This document shows positions 8,242-17,049 of a stretch of 64,000 nt of DNA, one piece after another. This DNA is from Bacteroidales bacterium (GTDB lineage Bacteria; Bacteroidota; Bacteroidia; Bacteroidales; VadinHA17). A program made the position numbers and the translations under genes. A model generated the notes under the pieces. It had not been told where the DNA came from. It ran no database searches and was given only the letters and a program-made list of their open reading frames with translations. Position 1 is the stretch's first letter. Each line of letters opens with the position of its first letter. The DNA is taken from positions 1-64,000 of the forward strand of contig JARKQN010000127.1 in assembly GCA_029974835.1 (NCBI GenBank). The letters are read 5' to 3'.

Positions 8242-9177
8242 ATGAAAAACAAAACACTATTCCTGTCATTAATCCTTGTATCAGCATTTACACTGGCTTC
8301 CAGCGGCCAGATTGGTAACATGATCAGGAACAAAGCTTCACAGGCGGTCGGAAATATCGGCAAGGCCGTGAAGAAAGAGACTCAGAAAGAGGCAGACTCC
8401 ATTGCACAGGCCAAAGCCGAACAGGCTGTAAACCAGAAAGCTGAGGGAGCAGGTGAAAACCGTGAACAGAAAGGTCTTAACCTTGGCGGACTTTTTGCAA
8501 ACAAAGTCGATCTGAAATATGAGCAGGCATATTCATTCAGCAATTCTATCTATATGCAGGCCGAGATGTACGACAAAAAGGATGTCCTGAAAATGGATTA
8601 TTATATTTATTACAACGATAATAATTCAAGCGGGGGCTTCGAGTCAAAAATGAACGTCCAGACCGATGAGGGAAGCGGAGCCGTTAAAACCTCAATAGTA
8701 TACGATAACGCAAATAAATGCATGCTGCTCCTGATGGATATGGGCGAGGGGAAGTTTGGCATGATAAGTGCCGTACCCGATGAGCAGGAAGGTGCACAGA
8801 CAGGAGATGTCACAACAAAGGGCGAATTCACGAAAACAGGAAACACCCGCGTGATTGCAGGTTACAGGTGCGATGAATATCTCTACAGGGAGCCCGATGT
8901 AAAAGGATATAACAAGATGTGGATTACACGCGACCTGAAGGTCAGTGCCGACAGGAGAACAATGAGCCGTTCGGGCATGCCTGCCTACTATGCCAACAAT
9001 GCCTTCCTTGACGGTGCAACCCTTGCAATGGAAACCTACGACGAGAAGAATGTCCTTACCATGAAGATGGAGACAAAGGAGATCAGGAAAAATATCAACT
9101 ACACTATTGGCGTGGCCGGTTACCCCCTCAGGCAGGTGAACCTTAACCAGATGCAGGCACAGCAGCCAAAGAAATAA
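8242..9177 (+). CDS. Secreted DUF4412-type protein
   Basis: A 311-residue protein with a signal peptide (ending about residue 22, SSGQ), then an alanine/glutamine/lysine-rich helical segment (about 30-75) and a beta-rich domain containing GYRCDEYLY and MWITRDLKVS, the usual phrases of the DUF4412 family of Bacteroidota. The role is unknown; these proteins are thought to be periplasmic or outer-membrane associated. Its transcript should end at the hairpin at 9205-9242, inside the end of the convergent helicase gene. Confidence 0.7.
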   Translation: MKNKTLFLSLILVSAFTLASSGQIGNMIRNKASQAVGNIGKAVKKETQKEADSIAQAKAEQAVNQKAEGAGENREQKGLNLGGLFANKVDLKYEQAYSFSNSIYMQAEMYDKKDVLKMDYYIYYNDNNSSGGFESKMNVQTDEGSGAVKTSIVYDNANKCMLLLMDMGEGKFGMISAVPDEQEGAQTGDVTTKGEFTKTGNTRVIAGYRCDEYLYREPDVKGYNKMWITRDLKVSADRRTMSRSGMPAYYANNAFLDGATLAMETYDEKNVLTMKMETKEIRKNINYTIGVAGYPLRQVNLNQMQAQQPKK

Positions 9178-9196
9178 GGGTTTTTACGTATATTAA

Positions 9197-11491
9197 TCAC
9201 TTTATCCTCCTGAGTTTTGCAAACCTCAGGAGGAGTTTTTTTCTGCCAGCCGTTTCAAACTCGACCAGCGCGGTGGTGTTTGGGGCATCGCCCGATATTT
9301 CAATTACCTTCCCCGTTCCGAACCGCTCATGCTCAACAGAATCACCTTCCGACAGGGAAGTGGCAAACTCACCTGCCGACGGCGCAGCGCTGACTGTACG
9401 TGACGTGATCTTCGAAAGCTTTTTCCCTTCCCTGGCGTCACTTCCCGGGTAAACAGTTTTTTCTTCCCTCAGCCGGTAACTCTCCGGCCCTGGTTTGACA
9501 GCACCTCCCGACACTCTCGAGGCAAGCTGCGGGAATTCGATATACGCGGGATCAATCTCCCTGAGGAATCTGCTGGGTTTGCTGAATTCCAGGCTTCCGT
9601 ACCTGTACCTGTTCATTGCGTAGGTAAGGGTGGCCAGTTTCTTTGCCCTGGTCAGTGCCACATAAAACAGCCGCCTCTCTTCTTCAATCTCCCTGGGAGA
9701 TCCCGACGACATGGGAGAGGGGAAGAGGTTGTCTTCCATGCCTGTTACATATACATGACTGAATTCCAGTCCTTTGGCAGAATGTATCGTCATCAGGGTG
9801 ACCTTGTCATTACCTTCAGGATCTTCAATATCCTGGTCGGTCAGCAGCGCCACATTCTGAAGGTAAGCCTCGAGAGTGCAGGGTTCGCCGTTGGTACGCG
9901 CCGAGTCGGTAAACTCCTTTATCCCGTTCATCAGCTCTTCAAAGTTCTCGTAGCGGCTTACCTCTTCAGGCGTCTTACCTTCCTGCAGGTCCCTGATAAT
10001 TCCCGACTCCCTGGCTATTTCACGGGCAGCATCCCATGCATCCGCTTCAAGGGTTTTCTCAATGAACCCGGCAATGAGATTCCTGTAACCTGCCAGCTTG
10101 CGGCACGTCGGATTGTTGAAATACTCACTGAAATCATCAATCCGGCCGATAATATTCCAGGCGGAATTGCCCGACAACGATGCAATTTCGAAAAGCTTTT
10201 TTATTGTCGTATCGCCTATGCCCCTTTTGGGGTAGTTGACGGTTCTTTTCAGAGCCTCCTCGTCCTCCGGGTTCACCACCATCCTGAAATAAGCCAGGAT
10301 ATCTTTTATTTCCTTCCGTTCGTAAAACGATATGCTACCGTAAATCCGGTAGGGAATGTTCTTTTTGCGAAGCGTCTCTTCAAAAATCCTCGATTGCGCA
10401 TTTGTCCGGTAAAGAATTGCAAAGTCGCACCAGTTGAGTCTCCCCGAGAATCTCCGGTCGAAAAGGTCTGAGGCTACAAGGATACCTTCCTCGGTGTCTG
10501 TCATGGCCTGCATAATCCTTATCTTTTCGCCCTTCTCGTTTTCCGAAAATACGGTTTTATGAATCTGGCCGGTATTGTTTGCTATTATCGTATTTGCTGC
10601 GTTAACGATATTCTGCGTCGACCTGTAGTTCTGTTCAAGCTTGAAGATCCTGGCTTCCGGGTAATCGTCGCGGAATTCGAGAATATTCTCTATTCTGGCG
10701 CCCCTGAATGAATAGATGCTTTGTGCGTCGTCGCCCACAACGCACAGGTTGCGGTGTTTCTCCGAAAGCTTTTTTACAATCAGATACTGGGCATAGTTTG
10801 TGTCCTGGTACTCATCCACAAGTATGTAGTCGAACTTTTTCTGGTATTTGTCAAGGACTTCCGGGAAATCCCTCAGCAGAATATTGGTGTTCAGCAGGAG
10901 GTCGTCGAAATCCATGGCATTGGCCCTGTAGCATCTCTGCTGGTATGCCTTGTAGAGTTCATGAAGCAGGGGCATCCGTATAGCCTTGTCATATTCTGTT
11001 ATACCTGCATTTGAGGCATATACCTGTGGGGTGATAAGATTGTTTTTTGCCCATGAAATCCTTGATGCAACTACTCCGGGCTTATAAACGTCGTCACCCA
11101 GGCCGGCTTCCTTTATAACCGACCTGATAAGGCTTTTCGAGTCGGTGGCATCGTAGATGGTGAAGGAAGGCTTATATCCGAGTTTTTCGCCCTCGGTGCG
11201 GAGTATTTTTGCAAATATTGAATGGAAGGTACCCATCCACAGGTAGCGCGTTGTTTCAAAACCGGCTATGGCGGTTATCCGTTCCTTCATTTCGCCGGCC
11301 GCCTTGTTTGTGAATGTAAGGGCCAGTATCCGCCAGGCTTTCACTCCCTTTTCGAGAAGGTGAGCTATGCGGTAGGTAAGTGCACGTGTTTTCCCGGCGC
11401 CCGCGCCGGCTATTACCAGCGAAGGGCCTTCCGTGTTAAGTACGGCTTCACGCTGGGCCTGGTTGAGTTCATCGAGGTAACTGCCGGTCAT
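9197..11491 (-). CDS. uvrD: UvrD/PcrA-type superfamily 1 DNA helicase
   Basis: The 764-residue protein has all SF1A motifs in order: Walker A GAGAGKT (about residues 30-36), DEYQD Walker B (about 226-230), GDDAQSIYSFRGA, LEQNYRST, IHSAKGLEF and VALTRAKK. These drive ATP-dependent 3'-5' unwinding in nucleotide excision repair, mismatch repair and clearing of protein blocks. The C-terminus (DSVEHERFGTGKVIEI...) is the Tudor-like domain that in PcrA/UvrD contacts RNA polymerase. Length is slightly above the family norm of about 720-740. The gene stands alone on its strand. Confidence 0.95.
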   Translation of the reverse strand: MTGSYLDELNQAQREAVLNTEGPSLVIAGAGAGKTRALTYRIAHLLEKGVKAWRILALTFTNKAAGEMKERITAIAGFETTRYLWMGTFHSIFAKILRTEGEKLGYKPSFTIYDATDSKSLIRSVIKEAGLGDDVYKPGVVASRISWAKNNLITPQVYASNAGITEYDKAIRMPLLHELYKAYQQRCYRANAMDFDDLLLNTNILLRDFPEVLDKYQKKFDYILVDEYQDTNYAQYLIVKKLSEKHRNLCVVGDDAQSIYSFRGARIENILEFRDDYPEARIFKLEQNYRSTQNIVNAANTIIANNTGQIHKTVFSENEKGEKIRIMQAMTDTEEGILVASDLFDRRFSGRLNWCDFAILYRTNAQSRIFEETLRKKNIPYRIYGSISFYERKEIKDILAYFRMVVNPEDEEALKRTVNYPKRGIGDTTIKKLFEIASLSGNSAWNIIGRIDDFSEYFNNPTCRKLAGYRNLIAGFIEKTLEADAWDAAREIARESGIIRDLQEGKTPEEVSRYENFEELMNGIKEFTDSARTNGEPCTLEAYLQNVALLTDQDIEDPEGNDKVTLMTIHSAKGLEFSHVYVTGMEDNLFPSPMSSGSPREIEEERRLFYVALTRAKKLATLTYAMNRYRYGSLEFSKPSRFLREIDPAYIEFPQLASRVSGGAVKPGPESYRLREEKTVYPGSDAREGKKLSKITSRTVSAAPSAGEFATSLSEGDSVEHERFGTGKVIEISGDAPNTTALVEFETAGRKKLLLRFAKLRRIK
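9205..9242 (+). terminator. Intrinsic terminator overlapping the 3' end of uvrD
   Basis: A perfect 10-bp stem (TCCTCCTGAG at 9205-9214, CTCAGGAGGA at 9225-9234) with a 10-nt loop is followed by GTTTTTTT. It lies inside the last codons of the minus-strand helicase gene and would end the plus-strand DUF4412 transcript. Confidence 0.85.
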
Positions 11492-11733
11492 TTATTAAAT
11501 AGGTATTTAGAATCGCAGCGCCGGCAAATTTAACAATTACAGTTGTCAGATGAATTTCAATTACGGAATAAAAACATTTATTTTATCAACAACCTGAAGG
11601 TTTGGAATTTTATCAGGCTGGTGTTCCATTAAAAACACTTTTGCAATCTCAGGTTAGCAATGAAATCATTATACTTGCCGTTAATTATACAAAGTTTGAA
11701 GGTTTAACGTTTTAAAATATTAACCTGTTGCCT

Positions 11734-12954
11734 GTGAAGCCTCTTTTTGTTTTCATATTCCTTCTCTTTACACCTGTGATTCTGTCACAGATCACGGCAC
11801 CTTCAGCAAGCGGCATGCAGATGACATCCTATCCTTCCGATCCGCTTCTGAAGCATCCCGTTTTCGTGTTCTGCAATCCGTCAGGCAGCATTAAGGGGAC
11901 ACTTGTGGCAGCCAGTCCCGGCGGCTCGGCTCCTTTCACCTTTTCATGGCATAAATGGAACACGGCGACAAAGGATTTTTCTGACTTCATCAGGACCGAT
12001 GCAGGTGTTTCAACTTCATCGCTTACAGGACTTGAAGAGGGAGGCTACAGGGCGCATATTACGGACGGTTCGGGTTATGACACTATGCTTGTTGCCTGGG
12101 TGCACCTCGACAGGCCGTTTGCCGAAGCCAGGCTTCAGAACTTCACATGCGATTATGTGGCACTGGCAGGGAAAGCGGTTGCTGATACATTCTATTATTA
12201 TGATCCTTCAGGCGGGCAGGCTGTGAAACTGGGTAACCCTGTCACCTTCATATGGTCGTCAACTCCCTCGTCTTCAATTCCCTTTCCCAATATAGAGATC
12301 AATCCTGTTACCTATAACCCTCCTCTTGAGGATGTAGTTTATAAACTGCAGGTTACGGACAATTTCGGATGTGTGAGTGAATCGTCATTTCCTTATGCTT
12401 CAATACATGTAAAGGCCGATTTTAAGGCAGACCCCGTGACCGGGGAAGCGCCGTTGCAGGTGAATTTTGAGGATAAATCGGTGAGGGGTCACAAATACCT
12501 GTGGAAGTTCGGCGATAAGGATACATCCTCGGCAAGGAGTCCGGAGCACATTTACTACAAGCCCGGCGAATATACTGTTACGCTGATTGTCGAAAGCGAA
12601 AACCTCTGCGTCGATTCTCTTCTTTTTGAGAAGATTGTCGTAGAACCGTCATCTCTCGATATCCCTAATGTTTTCACGCCCGACGGTGACGGCATAAATG
12701 ATTTTTTTGTTGTTGAGTCAAAGTCGCTTCGCAGCATCAGCGTGGAAATTTACAGCCGCAGCGGCATGATGGTTTACAGTTTCTACGGAGAAGGAGAGCG
12801 ACTTGCAGGCTGGCAGGGATGGGACGGCAATGTAAACAAATCGTCGGTTAAGGCCGCTCCCGGCATATACTTTTACATAATAAGAGCCAGGGGCTGGGAC
12901 GATAAGATTTACGAAGGCAAACAATACAGGGGATTCTTCTACCTGTACAGGTAA
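11734..12954 (+). CDS. PKD-domain protein with gliding-motility-associated (CHU_C) C-terminal domain
   Basis: A GTG at 11734 gives 406 residues with a good signal peptide (KPLFVFIFLLFTPVILSQ); a TTG six bases earlier is also possible. The middle holds a PKD domain: ADFKADPVTGEAPLQVNF through YLWKFGDKDTSS to YTVTLIVES (about residues 228-300). The C-terminus starts with NVFTPDGDGINDFF and ends in a beta-rich domain with GWDGN and APGIYFYII, the gliding-motility-associated C-terminal domain that acts as a type B export signal for the type IX secretion system. It should be a cell-surface or secreted protein. The binding target is unknown. Confidence 0.85.
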   Translation: MKPLFVFIFLLFTPVILSQITAPSASGMQMTSYPSDPLLKHPVFVFCNPSGSIKGTLVAASPGGSAPFTFSWHKWNTATKDFSDFIRTDAGVSTSSLTGLEEGGYRAHITDGSGYDTMLVAWVHLDRPFAEARLQNFTCDYVALAGKAVADTFYYYDPSGGQAVKLGNPVTFIWSSTPSSSIPFPNIEINPVTYNPPLEDVVYKLQVTDNFGCVSESSFPYASIHVKADFKADPVTGEAPLQVNFEDKSVRGHKYLWKFGDKDTSSARSPEHIYYKPGEYTVTLIVESENLCVDSLLFEKIVVEPSSLDIPNVFTPDGDGINDFFVVESKSLRSISVEIYSRSGMMVYSFYGEGERLAGWQGWDGNVNKSSVKAAPGIYFYIIRARGWDDKIYEGKQYRGFFYLYR

Positions 12955-12988
12955 TCAAATAAATCTGCAAATGCGTTTTGGCTGAAAT

Positions 12989-13786
12989 TCAAACAAACAA
13001 CTCGGCCCTGAAGACAGTTTTAGCCTGACCCGAAATAATAACGCGATTGCCCTGAAGCAGGCATCTGAGCACTCCGCCCCGTGCCGACAACTGCCTTACT
13101 TTAAATTCCTTTTTACCGCTCCTTGCGTTCCAGTAAGGGACCAGCACGCACTGCGCCGAACCGGTAACCGGATCCTCATTTATCCCAAGGGCAGGGGCAA
13201 AGCACCTCAGAACGTAATCAAAATCGCTGCTGCCCGAAGGCGCCGTAACTATAAGATAGCCAAACCCGGAATCGCACAGCCCGGCAAAATCGGGCGACAT
13301 CTTTTTAACCTCCTCCTCGGTTTTACATACCGCAAGAGCCCATCCGTTTGATGTCCGGTATAATTCCGGGGGATTAATCCCCGAAGCTTTGAGGAACTTC
13401 TCCGGTATCTCTGTCTTTTTTACCCCGTACGACGGAAAATCAAGCGATATCCATTCTCCATCCTTCCTTGCCGAAAGAATGCCTGCCTTCGACGAAAGCA
13501 TTATAACCTGCCCGGGCGAGGCGAGCCCGGTCTCGAAAAGAATATGTGCAGAAGAAAGAGTTGCATGCCCGCAAAGATCTATCTCGGCTTCAGGCGTGAA
13601 GAAACGTATATTCAGCATACCTCCGTCAGAAAAGAGAAAAGCTGTCTCGGACAGATTCATCTCCGCTGCAATATTCTGCATCCAGCCGGAAGGCTCCTCC
13701 TTCTCCGTAATACATACTCCTGCAGGGTTGCCATTGAAGGGTTCGGACGTGAATGCATCCACCTGGTAAATCACTTTTGAGGCCAT
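12989..13786 (-). CDS. PhzF-family isomerase/epimerase
   Basis: I start at the ATG at 13786 (265 residues), because the family begins with a VDAFTSEPFNGNPAGV segment, which follows directly; the open frame upstream encodes an unlikely 41-residue extension. Key motifs are NLSETAFLF with the catalytic glutamate (about residues 44-52), IDLCGHATLSSAH, and NEDPVTGSAQCVL near the C-terminus. PhzF-like proteins are two-domain, diaminopimelate-epimerase-fold enzymes. Most outside phenazine producers have no known substrate, and no phenazine genes are present here. Confidence 0.88.
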   Translation of the reverse strand: MASKVIYQVDAFTSEPFNGNPAGVCITEKEEPSGWMQNIAAEMNLSETAFLFSDGGMLNIRFFTPEAEIDLCGHATLSSAHILFETGLASPGQVIMLSSKAGILSARKDGEWISLDFPSYGVKKTEIPEKFLKASGINPPELYRTSNGWALAVCKTEEEVKKMSPDFAGLCDSGFGYLIVTAPSGSSDFDYVLRCFAPALGINEDPVTGSAQCVLVPYWNARSGKKEFKVRQLSARGGVLRCLLQGNRVIISGQAKTVFRAELFV

Positions 13787-13975
13787 AATAAGTTTTATGC
13801 AAATGTACTGAGAAAGAGTGAACAAAATATACAGGTACCTGTTTAACCCTATCAGATTGCGCCGGCCGGTTTCGCCATTCACCGGCATATTACGCAGTTT
13901 GACCGGCATTAACAGAATTTTAACGAAAAAAACTATGTAAACTAAAAAAGTTTTCTCATTTTTGCGCGGTTAATT

Positions 13976-14587
13976 ATGGAAATCAGGGATAAGATAATCG
14001 AAGGAGCTGCCGAAATGTTCCGTAAATACGGAATAAAGGCGGTAACAATGGATTCACTTGCAGCCCACCTGGGTGTGTCAAAACGTACTATTTATGAAAA
14101 CTTCTCCGACAAGGACGATCTTCTTAAAGGTGTTCTGACGTCAATGGCCGCCCGGCAGAAGGAACTGGGGGAGAGGATACTCGGTGAGTCGGAAAATGCA
14201 ATAAATGCAATTTTCAGGCTTATCGAACTGAACGTGGAGCATTTCTTTACCATGAGCCCGGCATTTACGGAGGATATCAAAAGATTCCACCAGGAAATGA
14301 TGCTCAGGAAGGACACAAAGTGCGAACTTCCCGATTACAGGAATAACAAGATGGTGATTGAGAGGGGCATTAAGGAAAAACTGTTCCGGAAAGACATTAA
14401 CGGTGATATCGTAAACAGGACAATTTACCTGATGGTGCTTTCGGTCATGAACACTGACCTCTTTCCCCTCGAAAGCTTTTCAAGACGGGAGGTGGTGATG
14501 AATTCCATCGTCAATTATCTTAAAGGTATTGCCACTCCTGAAGGACTGGAGATTATTAAAAAGCATGAAAAAACAATTCTTATTTAA
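13976..14587 (+). CDS. TetR/AcrR family transcriptional regulator
   Basis: The 203-residue protein has an N-terminal helix-turn-helix (TMDSLAAHLGVSKRTIYENF, about residues 24-43) and a helical ligand-binding domain that I cannot match to a ligand. A CATTTTTG box at 13957-13964, one base off the -7 consensus, lies 11 bp before the ATG. It is the first gene of the efflux operon, 19 bp ahead of the TolC-like gene, and is likely its local repressor. The AT-rich region just upstream would be the place for its operator, but I see no clear palindrome. Confidence 0.88.
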   Translation: MEIRDKIIEGAAEMFRKYGIKAVTMDSLAAHLGVSKRTIYENFSDKDDLLKGVLTSMAARQKELGERILGESENAINAIFRLIELNVEHFFTMSPAFTEDIKRFHQEMMLRKDTKCELPDYRNNKMVIERGIKEKLFRKDINGDIVNRTIYLMVLSVMNTDLFPLESFSRREVVMNSIVNYLKGIATPEGLEIIKKHEKTILI

Positions 14588-14606
14588 CTCAATTATTTAC
14601 AACGCT

Positions 14607-15944
14607 ATGTTTCTGAAGAAAAAGATTCTGACTGCAGCGTGCACTCTTTTATTAACGCCTGCCCTGATGCTGCAGGGGCAGGAAACAACACTGAACCTGT
14701 CACTGAAGGATGCACAGGACCTGGCATTGAAAAAGAATAAAATGGTTATCTCGGCAGGGCTCGATGTCGACGCCTCAGGCAAGGCTCTGTGGGAAGCCAT
14801 ATCCGCCGGTCTGCCTCAGGTAAATATCACCGGCTCTTTCAACGATAACCTGAAGCTGATGACAACCCTCCTTCCGGGAGAGTTTTTCGGACAGCCGGGC
14901 GTGAAGATACCCGTAACATTCGGTTCACAGTTTACATCAGGAGCTACCATGCAGGCCACCACTCTTATCTTCAATGCACCTTACCTGATAGGTATTGAAA
15001 CATCCAAAGTGGCCGAACAACTCAGCCGTCATAACCTTAAAAGGACAGAACTTGACACAAAAGAAACGGTCGGCGTTACATATTTTCTGATTCTGGTTTC
15101 GGAAAGGTCGCTTGAGATCATAAAGGAGAACATTTCGAACCTGAACGAAACCCTTAAATCGACGCGTGCCATGCTTGCTGCCGGTATGGCTGAACAGACC
15201 GATGTCGACCAGATGGAGTCGAACGTTAAGACAGTTGAGAACAGCCGCAGCCAGCTCGAAAGAACCGTTGAACTCAATTACAACATGCTGAGGTTTCAGC
15301 TGGGGGTGCCGGCAGGTACGAAAATCATCCTGAAGGATAACCTGGAAACCCTGACCACACAGATAAATGTGGAAGCCATACTTTCAAAGGAATTCGACCA
15401 CACACAAAACGTCTCATGGCTTCTTGCAGATGACCAGGAAAAAATGTCAGCACTTGCCCTCAAAGGTCAGAAGGCCAACGTCCTCCCTTCCCTTTCAGGT
15501 TTTTACAACTATGGTGTAAGCGGCATGGGCGACAAGATTGCCGACCTTAGGTGGTTTAAAAACTCGATGGTCGGGCTCCAGCTTTCGGTTCCCATTTTTG
15601 CAAGCGGGCACCGCTACTCAGCAATAAGAAGAGCCCGGATAAACCTTGAGAAGGCAAAAACCGCAAAAGATATGGCTGCCGAACAACTGCTGATACAGGA
15701 AAAACAGCTGCGGTACAACCTGGTTAACGCAAACATGCAGTATAAAACCCAGCTCGAAAACGTGGAGCTTTCCAGAAGAGTCTTTCAGAGCATGGAGAAT
15801 AAATACAGGCAGGGAATGGCCTCAAGCATTGACCTTACGCAAGCCAACAGCCTGTACCTCCAGGCTCAGAATAACTACGTGTCTGCCTTGTTCAACCTTT
15901 ACCAGACCAAGGTAGCCCTCGACAAATTGCTCAACAATCTTTAA
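14607..15944 (+). CDS. TolC-family outer-membrane efflux protein
   Basis: Start chosen at 14607 because it gives a clean signal peptide (MFLKKKILTAACTLLL...LQGQ) and lies after the regulator's stop; the open frame upstream overlaps the regulator. The 445-residue product has the two repeated TolC halves: long alpha-helical, glutamine- and glutamate-rich stretches (for example SLEIIKENISNLNETL and YKTQLENVELSRRVF) separated by beta-strand segments with GLQLSVPIFASG, a typical OEP phrase. It should form the trimeric outer-membrane channel of the RND pump encoded by the next two genes. Confidence 0.9.
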   Translation: MFLKKKILTAACTLLLTPALMLQGQETTLNLSLKDAQDLALKKNKMVISAGLDVDASGKALWEAISAGLPQVNITGSFNDNLKLMTTLLPGEFFGQPGVKIPVTFGSQFTSGATMQATTLIFNAPYLIGIETSKVAEQLSRHNLKRTELDTKETVGVTYFLILVSERSLEIIKENISNLNETLKSTRAMLAAGMAEQTDVDQMESNVKTVENSRSQLERTVELNYNMLRFQLGVPAGTKIILKDNLETLTTQINVEAILSKEFDHTQNVSWLLADDQEKMSALALKGQKANVLPSLSGFYNYGVSGMGDKIADLRWFKNSMVGLQLSVPIFASGHRYSAIRRARINLEKAKTAKDMAAEQLLIQEKQLRYNLVNANMQYKTQLENVELSRRVFQSMENKYRQGMASSIDLTQANSLYLQAQNNYVSALFNLYQTKVALDKLLNNL

Positions 15945-15987
15945 TACAGTATATAACAAATTAATTGTCATAATTTTAAATATTACA

Positions 15988-17031
15988 ATGATGAAATTTC
16001 TTAAATCCATCCCGTTGTTAACAATCGCAGCTTTGGTTGTAAATGGCTGTTCATCAGGAAGCTCAGAACAGGCATCTGCTGAAAAAAATGCAGCACCTGT
16101 GAAAGTTGTCTCTCTGGCAAAATCCTCGATATCAAGAACAATAGATTATACAGCAACAACTCTTCCGTTTGAGGAGGTGAATGTAGCGCCGTCATCTCCG
16201 GGGCGCATAGAGAAAATTTATGTTGAAGTGGGCGACAGGGTAAATGCAGGAGATAAACTGTTTCTTATGGACCGTACCCAGCTTTACCAGCTGAAACTTC
16301 AGCTGAGCAGCCTCGAGAAGGACCTCTGGAGGCTTGATACCCTTCTGAAGGCCGGAAGTGCAAAACAGCAGCAGTACGACCAGGTAAAGACACAGTACGA
16401 CGTTACCAGGACCAACGCCGACTTTATGGAACAAAACACACTTCTTAAATCACCCTTCAGCGGAATAGTTACCGGCAAATACTACGAGGACGGGGAGATG
16501 TATTCCGGCGCTCCTGCTGCCATGAGCGGCAAGCCCGCCGTGGTGACGGTGATGCAGATCAACCCCCTGAAGGTAAATGTCAGCCTTTCGGAACAGTATT
16601 ACCCTCTGGTGAAAACAGGCATGAAGGCAACAATTACTGCCGACGTTTACAAAGGCGAGGTCTTCACCGGCAGGGTTTTCAGGGTCTCCCCCACAGTCAA
16701 TGCCGCAACACGTTCTTTCACCGCGGAAATTGAGGTGCCGAACCGTAACGAAATGCTTAAGCCGGGCATGTTTGTAAGGGTATCCATGAACCTTGGTGAA
16801 GTTGAAACGTTCGTTGTACCGGCATACACCGTAATGATGCAGGAAGGTACCAACAAAAGGTACGTTATGATTGCCGCAGATAACACGGCGAAAAGAGTTG
16901 ATGTTGTGATCGGAAAAAGGTTCGACGACAGCTTTGAGATTATTTCCGAGAACCTTAAGGAGGGCGACTTGCTTATAAATGAAGGTCACTCAAGGCTTTC
17001 GGACGGAGATAAAATTGAGATTGTAAAATAA
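15988..17031 (+). CDS. RND efflux periplasmic adaptor (membrane fusion) lipoprotein
   Basis: The 347-residue protein starts with a lipoprotein signal (VVNGC, cysteine about residue 21), so it is tethered to the inner membrane. It has the adaptor order: a lipoyl half (VAPSSPGRIEKIYVEVGDRVNAGDKLF, about 62-90), a short coiled-coil hairpin (LQLSSLEKDLWRLDTLLKAG...), the returning lipoyl half, a beta-barrel (VSLSEQYYPLVKTGMKATITADVY) and a membrane-proximal domain. It links the pump to the TolC-like channel. Two consecutive ATGs at 15988 and 15991 are both possible starts. Confidence 0.93.
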   Translation: MMKFLKSIPLLTIAALVVNGCSSGSSEQASAEKNAAPVKVVSLAKSSISRTIDYTATTLPFEEVNVAPSSPGRIEKIYVEVGDRVNAGDKLFLMDRTQLYQLKLQLSSLEKDLWRLDTLLKAGSAKQQQYDQVKTQYDVTRTNADFMEQNTLLKSPFSGIVTGKYYEDGEMYSGAPAAMSGKPAVVTVMQINPLKVNVSLSEQYYPLVKTGMKATITADVYKGEVFTGRVFRVSPTVNAATRSFTAEIEVPNRNEMLKPGMFVRVSMNLGEVETFVVPAYTVMMQEGTNKRYVMIAADNTAKRVDVVIGKRFDDSFEIISENLKEGDLLINEGHSRLSDGDKIEIVK

Positions 17032-17049
17032 TTCTGAAACACTACTGCA

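Noticed and set aside
9755-10471. 238-residue plus-strand frame inside uvrD
   Set aside because: It lies opposite the conserved helicase motifs and has no family-like sequence.
13787-13909. 41-residue N-terminal extension of the PhzF-like protein
   Set aside because: The extension has no homology-like features and the family start (VDAFTSEPFNGNPAGV) follows directly after the ATG at 13786.
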